Source: Neobacillus cucumis
GTDB taxonomy: Bacteria > Bacillota > Bacilli > Bacillales_B > DSM-18226
Length of the DNA: 64,000 nt
NCBI RefSeq assembly: GCF_016107705.1
Contig: NZ_JAEHGC010000002.1
Location: 186,001 to 250,000, forward strand
Reading direction: 5' to 3'
Below the pieces are notes generated by a model. That model worked only from the letters and a program-made list of their open reading frames with translations, ran no database searches and was not told where the DNA came from. Both the position numbers and the translations under genes were made by a program. Below are positions 43,357 through 50,991 of this stretch, in pieces. Each line of letters starts with the position of its first letter. The first letter of the stretch is position 1.

Positions 43357-44139
43357 TCACTCTCTTAATTCCGCAATACTCTTTCCACCCAAAAATGCAT
43401 GTCCAGTTTTCATTTTCGTAACCGTTTGAAAGCCATACTTTTGATACACTTTCTCCACCTTTTCATTGATGGGAAACACCCAAAGGTTTTCTAGTCCCTT
43501 TTTAGCGACCTCTAGCTGAATATAGTTAATAAGTTCACCAATTAAGCCTTTACCCCGAAATTCTTCTAATGTAGCAACACTTTCCATACGGGCCTGATTT
43601 CCACTTGCAAAAATACAAGCAGTTGAGCAAGCCGACCCATTATAACGGAGTAAATAATGTTCAAAATTAGGATGATTAAATTCAACCTCAAACGCTTTTT
43701 CTCTAACCGCTTTGCCACCCAATTCCTTAATACTGCATTCTATATGTAGTGCTTCTGCAAAATTATCATTTGTTACCAATTCAATCGTTACATTCTCGTT
43801 AGGTTCTTTTTCCACAATCATATAATCCCACAATTGTACAGGACTGCATAATTCCTCAAAGCCAAAATGATTTAGTTTTAATTGGGATATTAGATTTTGT
43901 TGGGCCTCTATATTATAAATATGGAACCTCGGAATAATATTTCTAGATTGATAGAAACTGATTACTTCATCAATAATTAATTGAGGCTTCTCGCAAACTT
44001 GATCAATATGAGCATGATTTGCATCATAATAAACAGGTTGATTTTCATTACAAAATAAAGCTCCCCAATTGGTATCCGTACGGGTAGTAAAGGTCTCCAA
44101 ATAGGCAAAGTCTAACTTGAATAAATCTTGTAAATTCAT
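43357..44139 (-). CDS. GNAT-family acetyltransferase
   Basis: A 260-residue GNAT protein. The acetyl-CoA loop RGKGLIGELI lies at about residues 207-216 with the core strand ESVATLEE before it, and the region before that is a family-specific substrate half. It has a good GGAGG site before the ATG. Single gene; substrate unknown. Confidence 0.85.
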   Translation of the reverse strand: MNLQDLFKLDFAYLETFTTRTDTNWGALFCNENQPVYYDANHAHIDQVCEKPQLIIDEVISFYQSRNIIPRFHIYNIEAQQNLISQLKLNHFGFEELCSPVQLWDYMIVEKEPNENVTIELVTNDNFAEALHIECSIKELGGKAVREKAFEVEFNHPNFEHYLLRYNGSACSTACIFASGNQARMESVATLEEFRGKGLIGELINYIQLEVAKKGLENLWVFPINEKVEKVYQKYGFQTVTKMKTGHAFLGGKSIAELRE

Positions 44140-44262
44140 TTAAAAACCTCCGTTTTAGAATTCCTGATAGTACTAGTTTTACATTTATGTGATTTTGAAC
44201 ATAATCCATGATTTGTTATTATTATACAATAAGTTTGTCCAATAAAAGTTTTTTAATTTAAT

Positions 44263-44297
44263 AAACACAGGTAGTTCCCAAAAGACTACCTGTGTTT
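44263..44297 (-). terminator. Terminator of the His/Gly/Tyr repeat gene
   Basis: A perfect 13-bp stem AAACACAGGTAGT/ACTACCTGTGTTT just past the stop codon; the minus-strand tail is AT-rich with runs of T. Confidence 0.75.
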
Positions 44298-44309
44298 TGC
44301 TGCTCATAA

Positions 44310-44591
44310 TCATTTTTCACGGTTGCCAGGCTTGTAGGTACCATGACCATGATGGACCCCATATCCAGGATAGTAACCAGTATGTCCGTGATGATACCCA
44401 TAACCAGGATAATAACCACCATGCCCGTGATGATATCCATACCCAGGATAATAACCGCCATGTCCATGATGGTAACCATGCCCAGGATAATAACCACCGT
44501 GACCGTGATGGTAGCCTGTACCAGGATAATATCCTCCATGCCCGTGGTGATAGGCAGAACCAGGAACAGTTCGAGAGTTTTCTTTTTCCAA
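44310..44591 (-). CDS. His/Gly/Tyr-rich 13-residue repeat protein
   Basis: A 93-residue protein made almost entirely of six 13-residue repeats of the form YHHGHGGYYPGYG (residues 14-91), between short charged ends. The TTG start has AAGGAGG about 10 bp upstream. The many histidines suggest metal binding, and Gly/Tyr-rich repeats are common in spore-coat and surface proteins; neither role is shown by the sequence. The 39-bp DNA repeats leave long open frames on both strands, but only this frame has a start signal, a regular repeat and a terminator. Confidence 0.75.
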   Translation of the reverse strand: MEKENSRTVPGSAYHHGHGGYYPGTGYHHGHGGYYPGHGYHHGHGGYYPGYGYHHGHGGYYPGYGYHHGHTGYYPGYGVHHGHGTYKPGNREK

Positions 44592-44726
44592 ATTTATTCT
44601 CCTCCTTTGTTACTTTCAAATAGTGTATGTTTATAGCTGGAGTAATGAGTGGATGCTTGACCTGTTTTTAATGTAAGGTTGTATAAAAGGTAAAAATGAG
44701 AAATTTTTTAAGGAGAATTTTCAATT

Positions 44727-45185
44727 ATGATTAAAAAAATTAATTTTCTTGATATGAATCTTGTAAAAGAATTATTTCAACTCCAAAGAGCCTCCTATCT
44801 AATAGAGGCTGAGTTAATCAATTTCTACGAAATACCTCCGCTAAAGGAGACTTTTGAGGAATTATTGGAATCAAATGAAACTTTTTTAGGTTATTTTGAA
44901 GGAGAGGAGCTAGCAGGAGCACTATCATACGAACTCAAAGGGGATGAATTCACGATTTGCAGAATGATTGTTCATCCCATGTATTTTCGAAAGGGGATTG
45001 CCCAAAATTTATTATCCTATCTGGAGAAAGACAAAAAAGAAATTCCGATTTTTAAAGTATCGACTGGCAGAGATAATACACCAGCTAAAAACCTTTACTT
45101 AAAAAATGGTTATCAGTTGGTTCAGGACATTGAAGTAGTCCCAGGCTTGTTTATCAGTACCTTTGAAAAAAGAAGGGTAGATTAG
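44727..45185 (+). CDS. GNAT-family acetyltransferase
   Basis: A 152-residue GNAT domain with RMIVHPMYFRKGIAQNLLSYLE (acetyl-CoA loop RKGIA) and the C-terminal NLYLKNGYQLV strand. Substrate unknown. AAGGAGA precedes the ATG, and TTGACC (44657-44662) with TATAAA (44682-44687) may be its promoter, although the 19-bp spacing is long. Confidence 0.88.
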   Translation: MIKKINFLDMNLVKELFQLQRASYLIEAELINFYEIPPLKETFEELLESNETFLGYFEGEELAGALSYELKGDEFTICRMIVHPMYFRKGIAQNLLSYLEKDKKEIPIFKVSTGRDNTPAKNLYLKNGYQLVQDIEVVPGLFISTFEKRRVD

Positions 45186-45225
45186 AAATGAAAACAACCC
45201 TGCACATATCTGCTGAGTTGTTGTG

Positions 45226-45402
45226 TTAAGAAACCTTATGGCTTTCAATATAGGTTTCAAAAGCTGGATGAAATTCTTTTTGATAATGTTGATCGGGACA
45301 GGATTTAATGACAATCCCTTTTAAAGTTTTTGATTGATGAGTTTCTAATATTTTATTGCACTTAGGGCAACGATCAATAAATAGATTTTTAAAAAACCCC
45401 AT
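45226..45402 (-). CDS. Small zinc-ribbon-like protein
   Basis: A 58-residue protein with CPKC (residues 12-15), a further Cys (SCPDQHYQ) and several His, enough for one zinc site. The ATG at 45402 is 6 bp after AGGAGG. Unknown function; convergent with the GNAT gene. Confidence 0.65.
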   Translation of the reverse strand: MGFFKNLFIDRCPKCNKILETHQSKTLKGIVIKSCPDQHYQKEFHPAFETYIESHKVS

Positions 45403-45533
45403 ACTCAACCTCCTAATCCATTAATTCCTATGTCTATACTATGAATTATACAATATTATCGCAATTTTACAATAGATATTGCTCTTTTTTATAGTATGGA
45501 TGGTAAGAAGGATTTGTGAATAAAAAATTGAAG

Positions 45534-45562
45534 TTGACAATATACCTATACAGGTATATTGT
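45534..45562 (+). promoter_or_regulatory. Sulfite-exporter promoter covered by CsoR/CstR-type operator
   Basis: TTGACA (45534-45539) and TATTGT (45557-45562) are 17 bp apart. The space between them is filled by a palindrome at 45537-45562: 11-bp arms ACAATATACCT and AGGTATATTGT around ATAC. Its core is ATACC-N6-GGTAT, the kind of site bound by CsoR-family repressors, of which CstR senses sulfane sulfur. Confidence 0.7.
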
Positions 45563-45599
45563 TGAGCTTGTAAATTGTCTCTTTTTTATCGGATGTTTA

Positions 45600-45615
45600 A
45601 TACCTGTGTGGGTAT
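45600..45615. promoter_or_regulatory. Second CsoR/CstR-type operator
   Basis: ATACC-TGTGTG-GGTAT has the same ATACC-N6-GGTAT design as the first site, 58 bp downstream and within the leader. Confidence 0.6.
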
Positions 45616-45712
45616 TTGAGTTCCTAAAATTTTATTTTTTTAAATTCTTAACAAACACCTGTTAAAATTAAGGGAGCAGAAATTTGGGAAGTACCATTAA
45701 AAGGAGGGCAAC

Positions 45713-46489
45713 ATGGCGATTAGCTTAATCATTACAATCTTCCTAATTGGAATAGTAGGCTCCTTTATTTCAGGGATGTTAGGAATAGGTGGAGCGATCA
45801 TTAACTACCCAATGTTGTTATATATTCCAGTAGCAATTGGGGTAGGGCATTTTACAGCACATGAAGTTTCAGGTATTACAGCTATCCAGGTTTTTTTTGC
45901 AACTATTTTCGGTGTTTTGGCTTACCGTAAAGGTGGATTTCTAAATAAAACGCTCATTACCTATATGGGAGTTAGTATCCTGATTGGCAGTTTTATCGGG
46001 GGATTCGGATCTACTCATTTGCCGGAAAGTGGAATTAATATCGTGTATGGAATTTTAGCATTAATTGCTGTTATGATGATGTTCGTTCCAAAAAGAGGAA
46101 TTGATAACATCCCTTTAGAAGATGTCAAATTTAACAAATGGCTTGCAGCAATTTTTGCCTTCATCGTAGGAATTGGCGCAGGTGTTGTGGGAGCTGGAGG
46201 TGCATTCTTGTTAGTACCCATTATGCTGGTAGTTTTAAAAATCCCAACTCGAATGACGATTGCCTCTTCCTTAGCCATTACATTTATTTCATCAATAGGT
46301 GCTGTTTCCGGAAAAATTTCTACTGGACAAGTGGAAATCCTGCCTTCACTCATTATGGTTGCAGCAAGTTTAATTGCTTCGCCAATAGGAGCGAATGTTG
46401 GGAAACGAGTGAATACAAAAGTTTTGCAAATTATTATGGGGATTTTAATCTTAGTAACAGCAGTGAAAACTTGGATGACCATTTTATAA
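45713..46489 (+). CDS. TauE/SafE-family sulfite/anion exporter
   Basis: A 258-residue membrane protein with about eight helices in two repeated halves, including [15 protein letters not shown] and [20 protein letters not shown], the family signature. TauE-type proteins move sulfite, sulfoacetate or similar anions; in CstR regulons they help remove excess sulfur. Paired CsoR/CstR-type operators before the gene support this, but no CstR gene is in the window. A ribosome site AAGGAGG is present. Confidence 0.9.
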   Translation: MAISLIITIFLIGIVGSFISGMLGIGGAIINYPMLLYIPVAIGVGHFTAHEVSGITAIQVFFATIFGVLAYRKGGFLNKTLITYMGVSILIGSFIGGFGSTHLPESGINIVYGILALIAVMMMFVPKRGIDNIPLEDVKFNKWLAAIFAFIVGIGAGVVGAGGAFLLVPIMLVVLKIPTRMTIASSLAITFISSIGAVSGKISTGQVEILPSLIMVAASLIASPIGANVGKRVNTKVLQIIMGILILVTAVKTWMTIL

Positions 46490-46629
46490 GAAAAGTTATA
46501 GACTATGCTAAAGACGCAGATGTAACCCTTACATTTTAATGTGAATGAAAGAAATAGGTTTATTTTAATGGAATAGTAATAATTTAAAAGAAAGGCTGAG
46601 CTGATTCTTCTTTTCTAAAACTTCGTTAT

Positions 46630-46658
46630 TTGAAATATGGAGAGCAAAAGCTTATAAT
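46630..46658 (+). promoter_or_regulatory. Promoter of the cysteine synthase gene
   Basis: TTGAAA (46630-46635), 17 bp and perfect TATAAT (46653-46658), 38 bp before the ATG. Confidence 0.7.
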
Positions 46659-46695
46659 TCCAATAGAAATATACTGAATGAAACGGAGTGCTATT

Positions 46696-47619
46696 ATGAA
46701 ACTACATAATTCTATTTTAGAGCTGATTGGTCATACCCCAATCGTAAAGTTAAATAATTTGGCGGACCCAAACGGTGCTTCTGTTTACATTAAATTGGAA
46801 TCCTTTAATCCCGGAGGTAGTGTAAAAGACCGTGCTGCTTTTAACATGATAAAGGTAGCCGAAGAAGAGGGGAAAATTATTCCTGGTAAAACCGTTATTA
46901 TTGAGCCAACATCGGGAAATACCGGAATTGGTTTAGCGATGGTTTGTGCCGCCAGGAAGTACCGTTGTATCATTACTATGCCGAATAATGCAACAGAAGA
47001 GAGAATTAAAATTCTAAAAGCTTATGGTGCAGAAGTGCATTTAACTTCATCTGAACATGGCATGCGTGGAGCGATTGAAGAAGCTTACCGGATTGCGGAA
47101 GAGATTCCTGATTATTTTATTCCGATGCAATTTGAAAACAGTGCCAATTCAGATGCTCATCGGGATACAACAGCGATTGAAATCTACGAGGCATTTAAGG
47201 GGAAATTAGATGCTTTTATTTGTACGGCTGGCACAGGCGGTACTGTTACTGGCACGGGTGAAGTGCTAAAAGAAAAAATACCAAATCTAAAGATTTACGT
47301 GGTTGAACCTGCGGGGTCGCCCGTTTTATCCGGAGGACGACCTGGCCCGCATAAAATCCCTGGGACGGGCCCAGGCTTTATACCGAAAATTTTAAATCAA
47401 TCTATTTATGATAAAATTTTATTAATTGAGGATCAGGATGCCCAGAACATTGCACGCCGTTTGGCTGCCGAGGAAGGAATTTTAGTAGGCGCCTCAGGAG
47501 CAGCTTCTATCTATTATGCTTTAGAAATTGCCAAGAAACTTCCTTCTGATGCAAATGTCTTAGGATTGGCACCGGACACAGGTGAACGTTACTTATCATC
47601 TGATTTATTTCCAATTTAA
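46696..47619 (+). CDS. Cysteine synthase (O-acetylserine sulfhydrylase) family
   Basis: A 307-residue PLP enzyme. The PLP lysine is in NPGGSVKDRAA, the substrate loop is PTSGNTG, the phosphate loop GTAGTGGTVTGTG and the ring contact VGASGAAS. It makes cysteine from O-acetylserine and sulfide; a cystathionine beta-synthase-like activity is possible in this family. The ATG at 46696 follows ACGGAGTG. Located after the sulfite exporter, so a sulfur-handling role fits. Confidence 0.92.
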   Translation: MKLHNSILELIGHTPIVKLNNLADPNGASVYIKLESFNPGGSVKDRAAFNMIKVAEEEGKIIPGKTVIIEPTSGNTGIGLAMVCAARKYRCIITMPNNATEERIKILKAYGAEVHLTSSEHGMRGAIEEAYRIAEEIPDYFIPMQFENSANSDAHRDTTAIEIYEAFKGKLDAFICTAGTGGTVTGTGEVLKEKIPNLKIYVVEPAGSPVLSGGRPGPHKIPGTGPGFIPKILNQSIYDKILLIEDQDAQNIARRLAAEEGILVGASGAASIYYALEIAKKLPSDANVLGLAPDTGERYLSSDLFPI

Positions 47620-47638
47620 ATAGTAGGAAAATTGTTTT

Positions 47639-47669
47639 AAAAAGCTGCTTTACATTAGGCAGCTTTTTT
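47639..47669 (+). terminator. Terminator of the cysteine synthase gene
   Basis: A 10-bp stem AAAAAGCTGC/GCAGCTTTTT with a T-rich tail. Confidence 0.85.
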
Positions 47670-47680
47670 CTTTTTTTATT

Positions 47681-47757
47681 GGCTCTGTTAAACGTGGATG
47701 TTGATTTCCGCTCCTGGCGCGAGCGGTTGGTGGACGATCAGAGAAGGCTCCTCATGC
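47681..47757 (-). repeat. Truncated copy of the intergenic repeat found at 59.8 kb
   Basis: This stretch matches the reverse complement of the end of the element at 59811-59976, from the GGCTCTGTTAAAC edge through TCCGCTCC and AGCGGTT to GGCTCCTC, with scattered differences; the other half is missing. The orientation is opposite to the 59.8-kb copy. Confidence 0.75.
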
Positions 47758-47760
47758 CAA

Positions 47761-47991
47761 GTGATCCCAATTGGTTCTTTTGCTATTTTGCTTAAATGGT
47801 TATTGCTAGGACTGGTCATACTAATTGGAGTAATCATTATAAAATTTAGGTTGATGAAATCACAAAATAGCGAGATGAATAAAAAAGTCTTCGATTTACT
47901 ATCAAATAGTCTATTTTTAGGATTTATAATTTGGAAAGTCTGTCTGTTACTTCTTGAACCGTCAATAATAATAAAGATAAGTGCTTTTTAA
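47761..47991 (+). pseudogene. Probable remnant of a membrane protein gene
   Basis: A 76-residue reading frame from GTG 47761 with two or three hydrophobic segments (SFAILLKWLLLGLVILIGVIII and LFLGFIIWKVCLLLL). It looks like the N-terminal part of a larger Lgt-like or other integral membrane protein. Its upstream edge abuts the truncated repeat and its C-terminus stops early, just before the thioredoxin gene. It may be a short functional protein, but truncation is more likely. Confidence 0.45.
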
Positions 47992-48022
47992 TCTGCTTTT
48001 GCAACTTAAAGGAGTGGAATTA

Positions 48023-48586
48023 GTGAAAAAAATACTTGTAGTAATCGGTTTAATGTGTTTAATCGGTTGGGGAATTTACAATCATTTCTTTTCATCTAAT
48101 GAACCAAACCAAAATAAACAGGAGGCTCAAGCTGTTAGCAGCAAACCAGTAAATGCGGGTATACAAGAAAGGGACAGCGCAGTTGATTTTCAATTAAAGA
48201 GCTTAAAAGGGGAAGTGGTAAAACTTTCAGATTTGAAAGGAAAGAAAGTAATTTTAAATTTTTGGGCAACTTGGTGCCCGCCATGTAAAGCGGAAATGCC
48301 CCATATGCAAGAATTTTATCATGCTCAAAAAGGAAAAAATGTAGAAATTTTAGCTGTGAATTTGACTACAGCAGAAAGAAATTCAAGTAATATTAGTAAG
48401 TTTGTAAAGGATTACGGTTTAACTTTTCCAGTATTACTTGATGTTAAAGGGAAAATCGGGGAAACCTATCAGACTTTCACGATTCCAACGAGTTATATCA
48501 TTGATATAAAAGGTATCATTAGAAAGAAAATTATCGGTCCGATGGATCAGGAAATGATGACCGAATTAATTAACAGTATTGATTAA
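48023..48586 (+). CDS. TlpA/ResA-type thiol-disulfide oxidoreductase
   Basis: A 187-residue membrane-anchored thioredoxin. An N-terminal anchor (residues 2-20) is followed by a linker and a TlpA-like domain with WATWCPPCK as active site and the cis-Pro segment TIPTSY. It acts outside the membrane, reducing disulfides, for example in cytochrome c assembly. GTG 48023 follows AAAGGAGTGG. Confidence 0.9.
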   Translation: MKKILVVIGLMCLIGWGIYNHFFSSNEPNQNKQEAQAVSSKPVNAGIQERDSAVDFQLKSLKGEVVKLSDLKGKKVILNFWATWCPPCKAEMPHMQEFYHAQKGKNVEILAVNLTTAERNSSNISKFVKDYGLTFPVLLDVKGKIGETYQTFTIPTSYIIDIKGIIRKKIIGPMDQEMMTELINSID

Positions 48587-48599
48587 AAGTGGTGTTACG

Positions 48600-48760
48600 A
48601 TGAAAAATCGGGGGAAATCAATTCTTATAGTTGATAAAGATCACGATATACGGAATTTAATTAAAAAAGAACTCGAAATTGCAGCTTTCAAGTATTAGAA
48701 GCAACCAATGCATCAGGAGCAAAAAACTTATTTTTTCTTAAATGTAAAAAAGTTTGGTAC
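48600..48760 (+). pseudogene. Response regulator remnant, frameshifted and truncated
   Basis: ATG 48600 starts a frame reading SILIVDKDHDIRNLIKKELE, the first strand and helix of a response-regulator receiver domain, and stops at 48696-48698. Switching to the +1 frame near 48685 continues the family pattern (FQVLEATNASGAKNLFF) before it fades into the promoter of the next gene. It directly follows the thioredoxin gene, so it was probably once in its operon. Confidence 0.6.
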
Positions 48761-48763
48761 AAT
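48735..48763 (+). promoter_or_regulatory. Promoter of the HEXXH protein gene
   Basis: TTCTTA (48735-48740), 17 bp and TACAAT (48758-48763) with TGG extended -10. Confidence 0.5.
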
Positions 48764-48801
48764 CAAAGTTATGATGCAAAACAGGAGAGGGAAGCCTTAG
48801 G

Positions 48802-49785
48802 ATGGATGAATCAAAATTGTATGCATATTGTTTACAAGGAGATGTAATCGCAGCATATAAATATCTCCGTTCAGTTCCAGATAAAAATGCTAAATTTCTA
48901 AAACTGGAATCGAAATATTATCAACGTTTTTTTAGTGAAAATCCGAATGATCGTTTTAAATCAGAGGATCCGTGGATCCAAAAGGTTCTTTCTGTCTATT
49001 TCGAATACTTCAGGTCGGTGTTAACGCATAAAAGTGTGATTTATTCAGAAAATCGACTAAGGCGTTCACTTTCGGATTTAATTTATGGTCATCAACAAGA
49101 TGAGGAATTGGACCGATTGGAGAAGCAATTATCGATCCAATTTAAAGAAAAAGGGTATGAGTTTGTTGGTGGGGTAACACCGCCATATAGGGGCCCATAT
49201 ATTTGGAAAACAACTGATAAAGAGAATTTTACAGTCGAACTGCCACACCATACCCAAAAAGTAACGGTTTATTTTTTGTCAGATTTTATTTTACAAAGCT
49301 GGGCCCATTATGCTACATTTGGTGAAAAATTCGCAGGTGGCTGGGCAAAACCAGATGGACTTTACTATGTAGCGGATCGTCCGGAGCATAAGAAGGAGAA
49401 TCATGAATGCAGAGAATTTCAAATCAGTTATTTGAAGCACGAGGCCCAGCATTTCAGTGATTTTTCCCGTTTCCCTCATCTTCAGGCTAAGGATTTAGAA
49501 TACCGTGCAAAGCTGGTTGAATTAATTTACGAACCAAATTCATTTAAACTTATAAATAAATTTTTTTATGAAAAGAAAAATGATCCGTTTCTACCGCATT
49601 CCTATTCTTCTTTGATCATTTTAAAAAGATTATCGGAACTTGCATTTGGAGTAGAGGAGATTCCTAGTTTAGAAAAATGGGAGAAATTAGGTTCAGACCG
49701 AATTCGGGAATGGGCACTAGGTTTGTACGAGGAAAATACGGCTAAGCTTATGGAAAATGGTAATCAAATCAGGGGAATTATTTAG
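48802..49785 (+). CDS. Putative HEXXH metallopeptidase of unknown family
   Basis: A 327-residue soluble protein with no signal peptide. H213-E-A-Q-H217 forms an HEXXH zinc motif inside a helix-like stretch, with acidic residues downstream at E233 and E240 in DLEYRAKLVEL that could be the third ligand, as in gluzincins. The N-terminal 110 residues are helical and charged; 120-200 are strand-rich. I do not recognise the family. It has its own promoter and terminator. Confidence 0.75.
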   Translation: MDESKLYAYCLQGDVIAAYKYLRSVPDKNAKFLKLESKYYQRFFSENPNDRFKSEDPWIQKVLSVYFEYFRSVLTHKSVIYSENRLRRSLSDLIYGHQQDEELDRLEKQLSIQFKEKGYEFVGGVTPPYRGPYIWKTTDKENFTVELPHHTQKVTVYFLSDFILQSWAHYATFGEKFAGGWAKPDGLYYVADRPEHKKENHECREFQISYLKHEAQHFSDFSRFPHLQAKDLEYRAKLVELIYEPNSFKLINKFFYEKKNDPFLPHSYSSLIILKRLSELAFGVEEIPSLEKWEKLGSDRIREWALGLYEENTAKLMENGNQIRGII

Positions 49786-49790
49786 TAAAA

Positions 49791-49836
49791 AAAGAGCTTG
49801 CGGATCAATTGTTTTTAAGCGATCCTAGCTCTTTTT
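49791..49836. terminator. Bidirectional terminator
   Basis: Outer stem AAAGAGCT/AGCTCTTT with inner GGATC/GATCC, flanked by A-rich and T-rich runs, between convergent genes. Confidence 0.85.
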
Positions 49837-49842
49837 CCTTTT

Positions 49843-50517
49843 TTATATGATAAAAAGTGCTTTTTCAGTTTTCGTTTCAAATTTCTTTAAAAGTTTCTTT
49901 TCACCAAGGACAACAAGAGTATCACCAGGATTGATCTTATCATCTGGAAATGGTGAGATGTTCATCTTTCCGTCACTTTTAATGGCGATAACACTTAATT
50001 GGTATTTTGCCCGAATATCCAATTCACGAAGGCTTTTTCCTATCATGAAGGAAGAGGCAACAATTTCTTCTATTTTATATTCATCGGATAGTTCAATAAA
50101 ATCAAGGACATTAGGTGACAAAAGATTCTTAGCAATTCGAATGCCTGTTTCTCGTTCAGGTAAAACGACCCGATCAGCCCCGACCTGAGTAAGAACTTTT
50201 GCATGCTGATTTGTAACAGCCTTTGCTATAACTTGTATGGCCCCTAATTCTTTTAAAATCATGACAGTTAAAATACTTGCTTGAATATCGTCTCCTATGG
50301 CTACCACAACCACATCCATGTTTCGAAGACCCAGCTCTTTTATTACCCTCTCATCTGTTGTGTCTGCAACTACTGCATGTGTTGAGAAATCTGAATTTTC
50401 TTGAATCCTTTTCTCGTTTTTATCAATAACTAAAACTTCAGCACCTTCTTTAAATAACTCAGCTGAAAGACTCGAACCAAAGCGGCCCATCCCGATTACT
50501 GCAAACTGTTTAGTCAT
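49843..50517 (-). CDS. ktrC: Ktr potassium-uptake gating subunit (KtrA/KtrC)
   Basis: A 224-residue protein with an RCK_N domain (Rossmann motif VIGMGRFGSSL, acidic VLVIDK) and a C-terminal RCK_C domain (about 135-220). It sits on the inside of a KtrB/KtrD channel and gates K+ uptake by binding ATP/ADP and c-di-AMP. No channel gene is adjacent, as for ktrC in B. subtilis; KtrA is the alternative. A c-di-AMP riboswitch precedes it. Confidence 0.92.
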   Translation of the reverse strand: MTKQFAVIGMGRFGSSLSAELFKEGAEVLVIDKNEKRIQENSDFSTHAVVADTTDERVIKELGLRNMDVVVVAIGDDIQASILTVMILKELGAIQVIAKAVTNQHAKVLTQVGADRVVLPERETGIRIAKNLLSPNVLDFIELSDEYKIEEIVASSFMIGKSLRELDIRAKYQLSVIAIKSDGKMNISPFPDDKINPGDTLVVLGEKKLLKKFETKTEKALFII

Positions 50518-50582
50518 ATGTAAGACCTCTCCCGAAAAACATTATTTATAAGTTTGATAGTGTAGGTTTTTTCATAAACCAC

Positions 50583-50626
50583 CTAAAAAATAAAAAAGCC
50601 ACGGAAGAGAGAAATCTCCTCGTGGC
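50583..50626 (-). terminator. Riboswitch-controlled terminator before ktrC
   Basis: Minus-strand stem GCCACG...CGTGGC (50598-50603 with 50621-50626), extended inside by an A/G-T/C-rich helix, followed by TTTTTTATTTTTT. It lies 66 bp before the ktrC start and is the expression platform of the riboswitch. Confidence 0.88.
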
Positions 50627-50689
50627 GGCTTTTGGGCATCATGAAATAAACATGCTGCTTGCACGATTTAAATGATATCTCTTCAGTAC

Positions 50690-50850
50690 GCTTACGAGGT
50701 TAGCTGACGGATTCGGATGTAAGAGTCACCCTACTTAAAAAGACAAGCATCAGAATAGAAATATCTTTTTAAGATTCACCCCATAGAAAAGTTTTTGTAA
50801 GACTTTTCAATGATGGTTCCCCCGTTCCCAATTGGAACTCAGCGATTCAA
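50690..50850 (-). promoter_or_regulatory. c-di-AMP riboswitch (ydaO-yuaA type)
   Basis: On the minus strand the conserved pieces occur in order: AATCGCTGAGTTC, GGGGGAACCA, GGGGTGAAT, GGGTGACTCTT, ATCCGAATCCGTCAGCTAACC and TCGTAAGCG. These mark the ydaO aptamer. Binding of c-di-AMP should favour the terminator downstream and reduce K+ transporter synthesis when c-di-AMP is high. Confidence 0.95.
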
Positions 50851-50870
50851 AAAATTAAATTACGAATCAT

Positions 50871-50899
50871 ATCTTACTCCCTCTATTAGAATTTGTAAA
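50871..50899 (-). promoter_or_regulatory. Promoter of the ktrC riboswitch transcript
   Basis: Minus-strand TTTACA (50899-50894), 17 bp and TAAGAT (50876-50871). Confidence 0.65.
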
Positions 50900-50991
50900 T
50901 ACTCTAAAGTAAACTCATTCGTTAGGTCTTCTTTTTTGTGGATTTTTTCATATGAATGAAGTAAAAAATTTTATTTTTAGAGAGGAGATTT

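Noticed and set aside
44310..44591. CRISPR-like or non-coding 39-bp repeat array with open frames on both strands
   Set aside because: The repeat translates to a regular 13-residue unit on the minus strand with a proper ribosome site and terminator; the other frames have no start signals.
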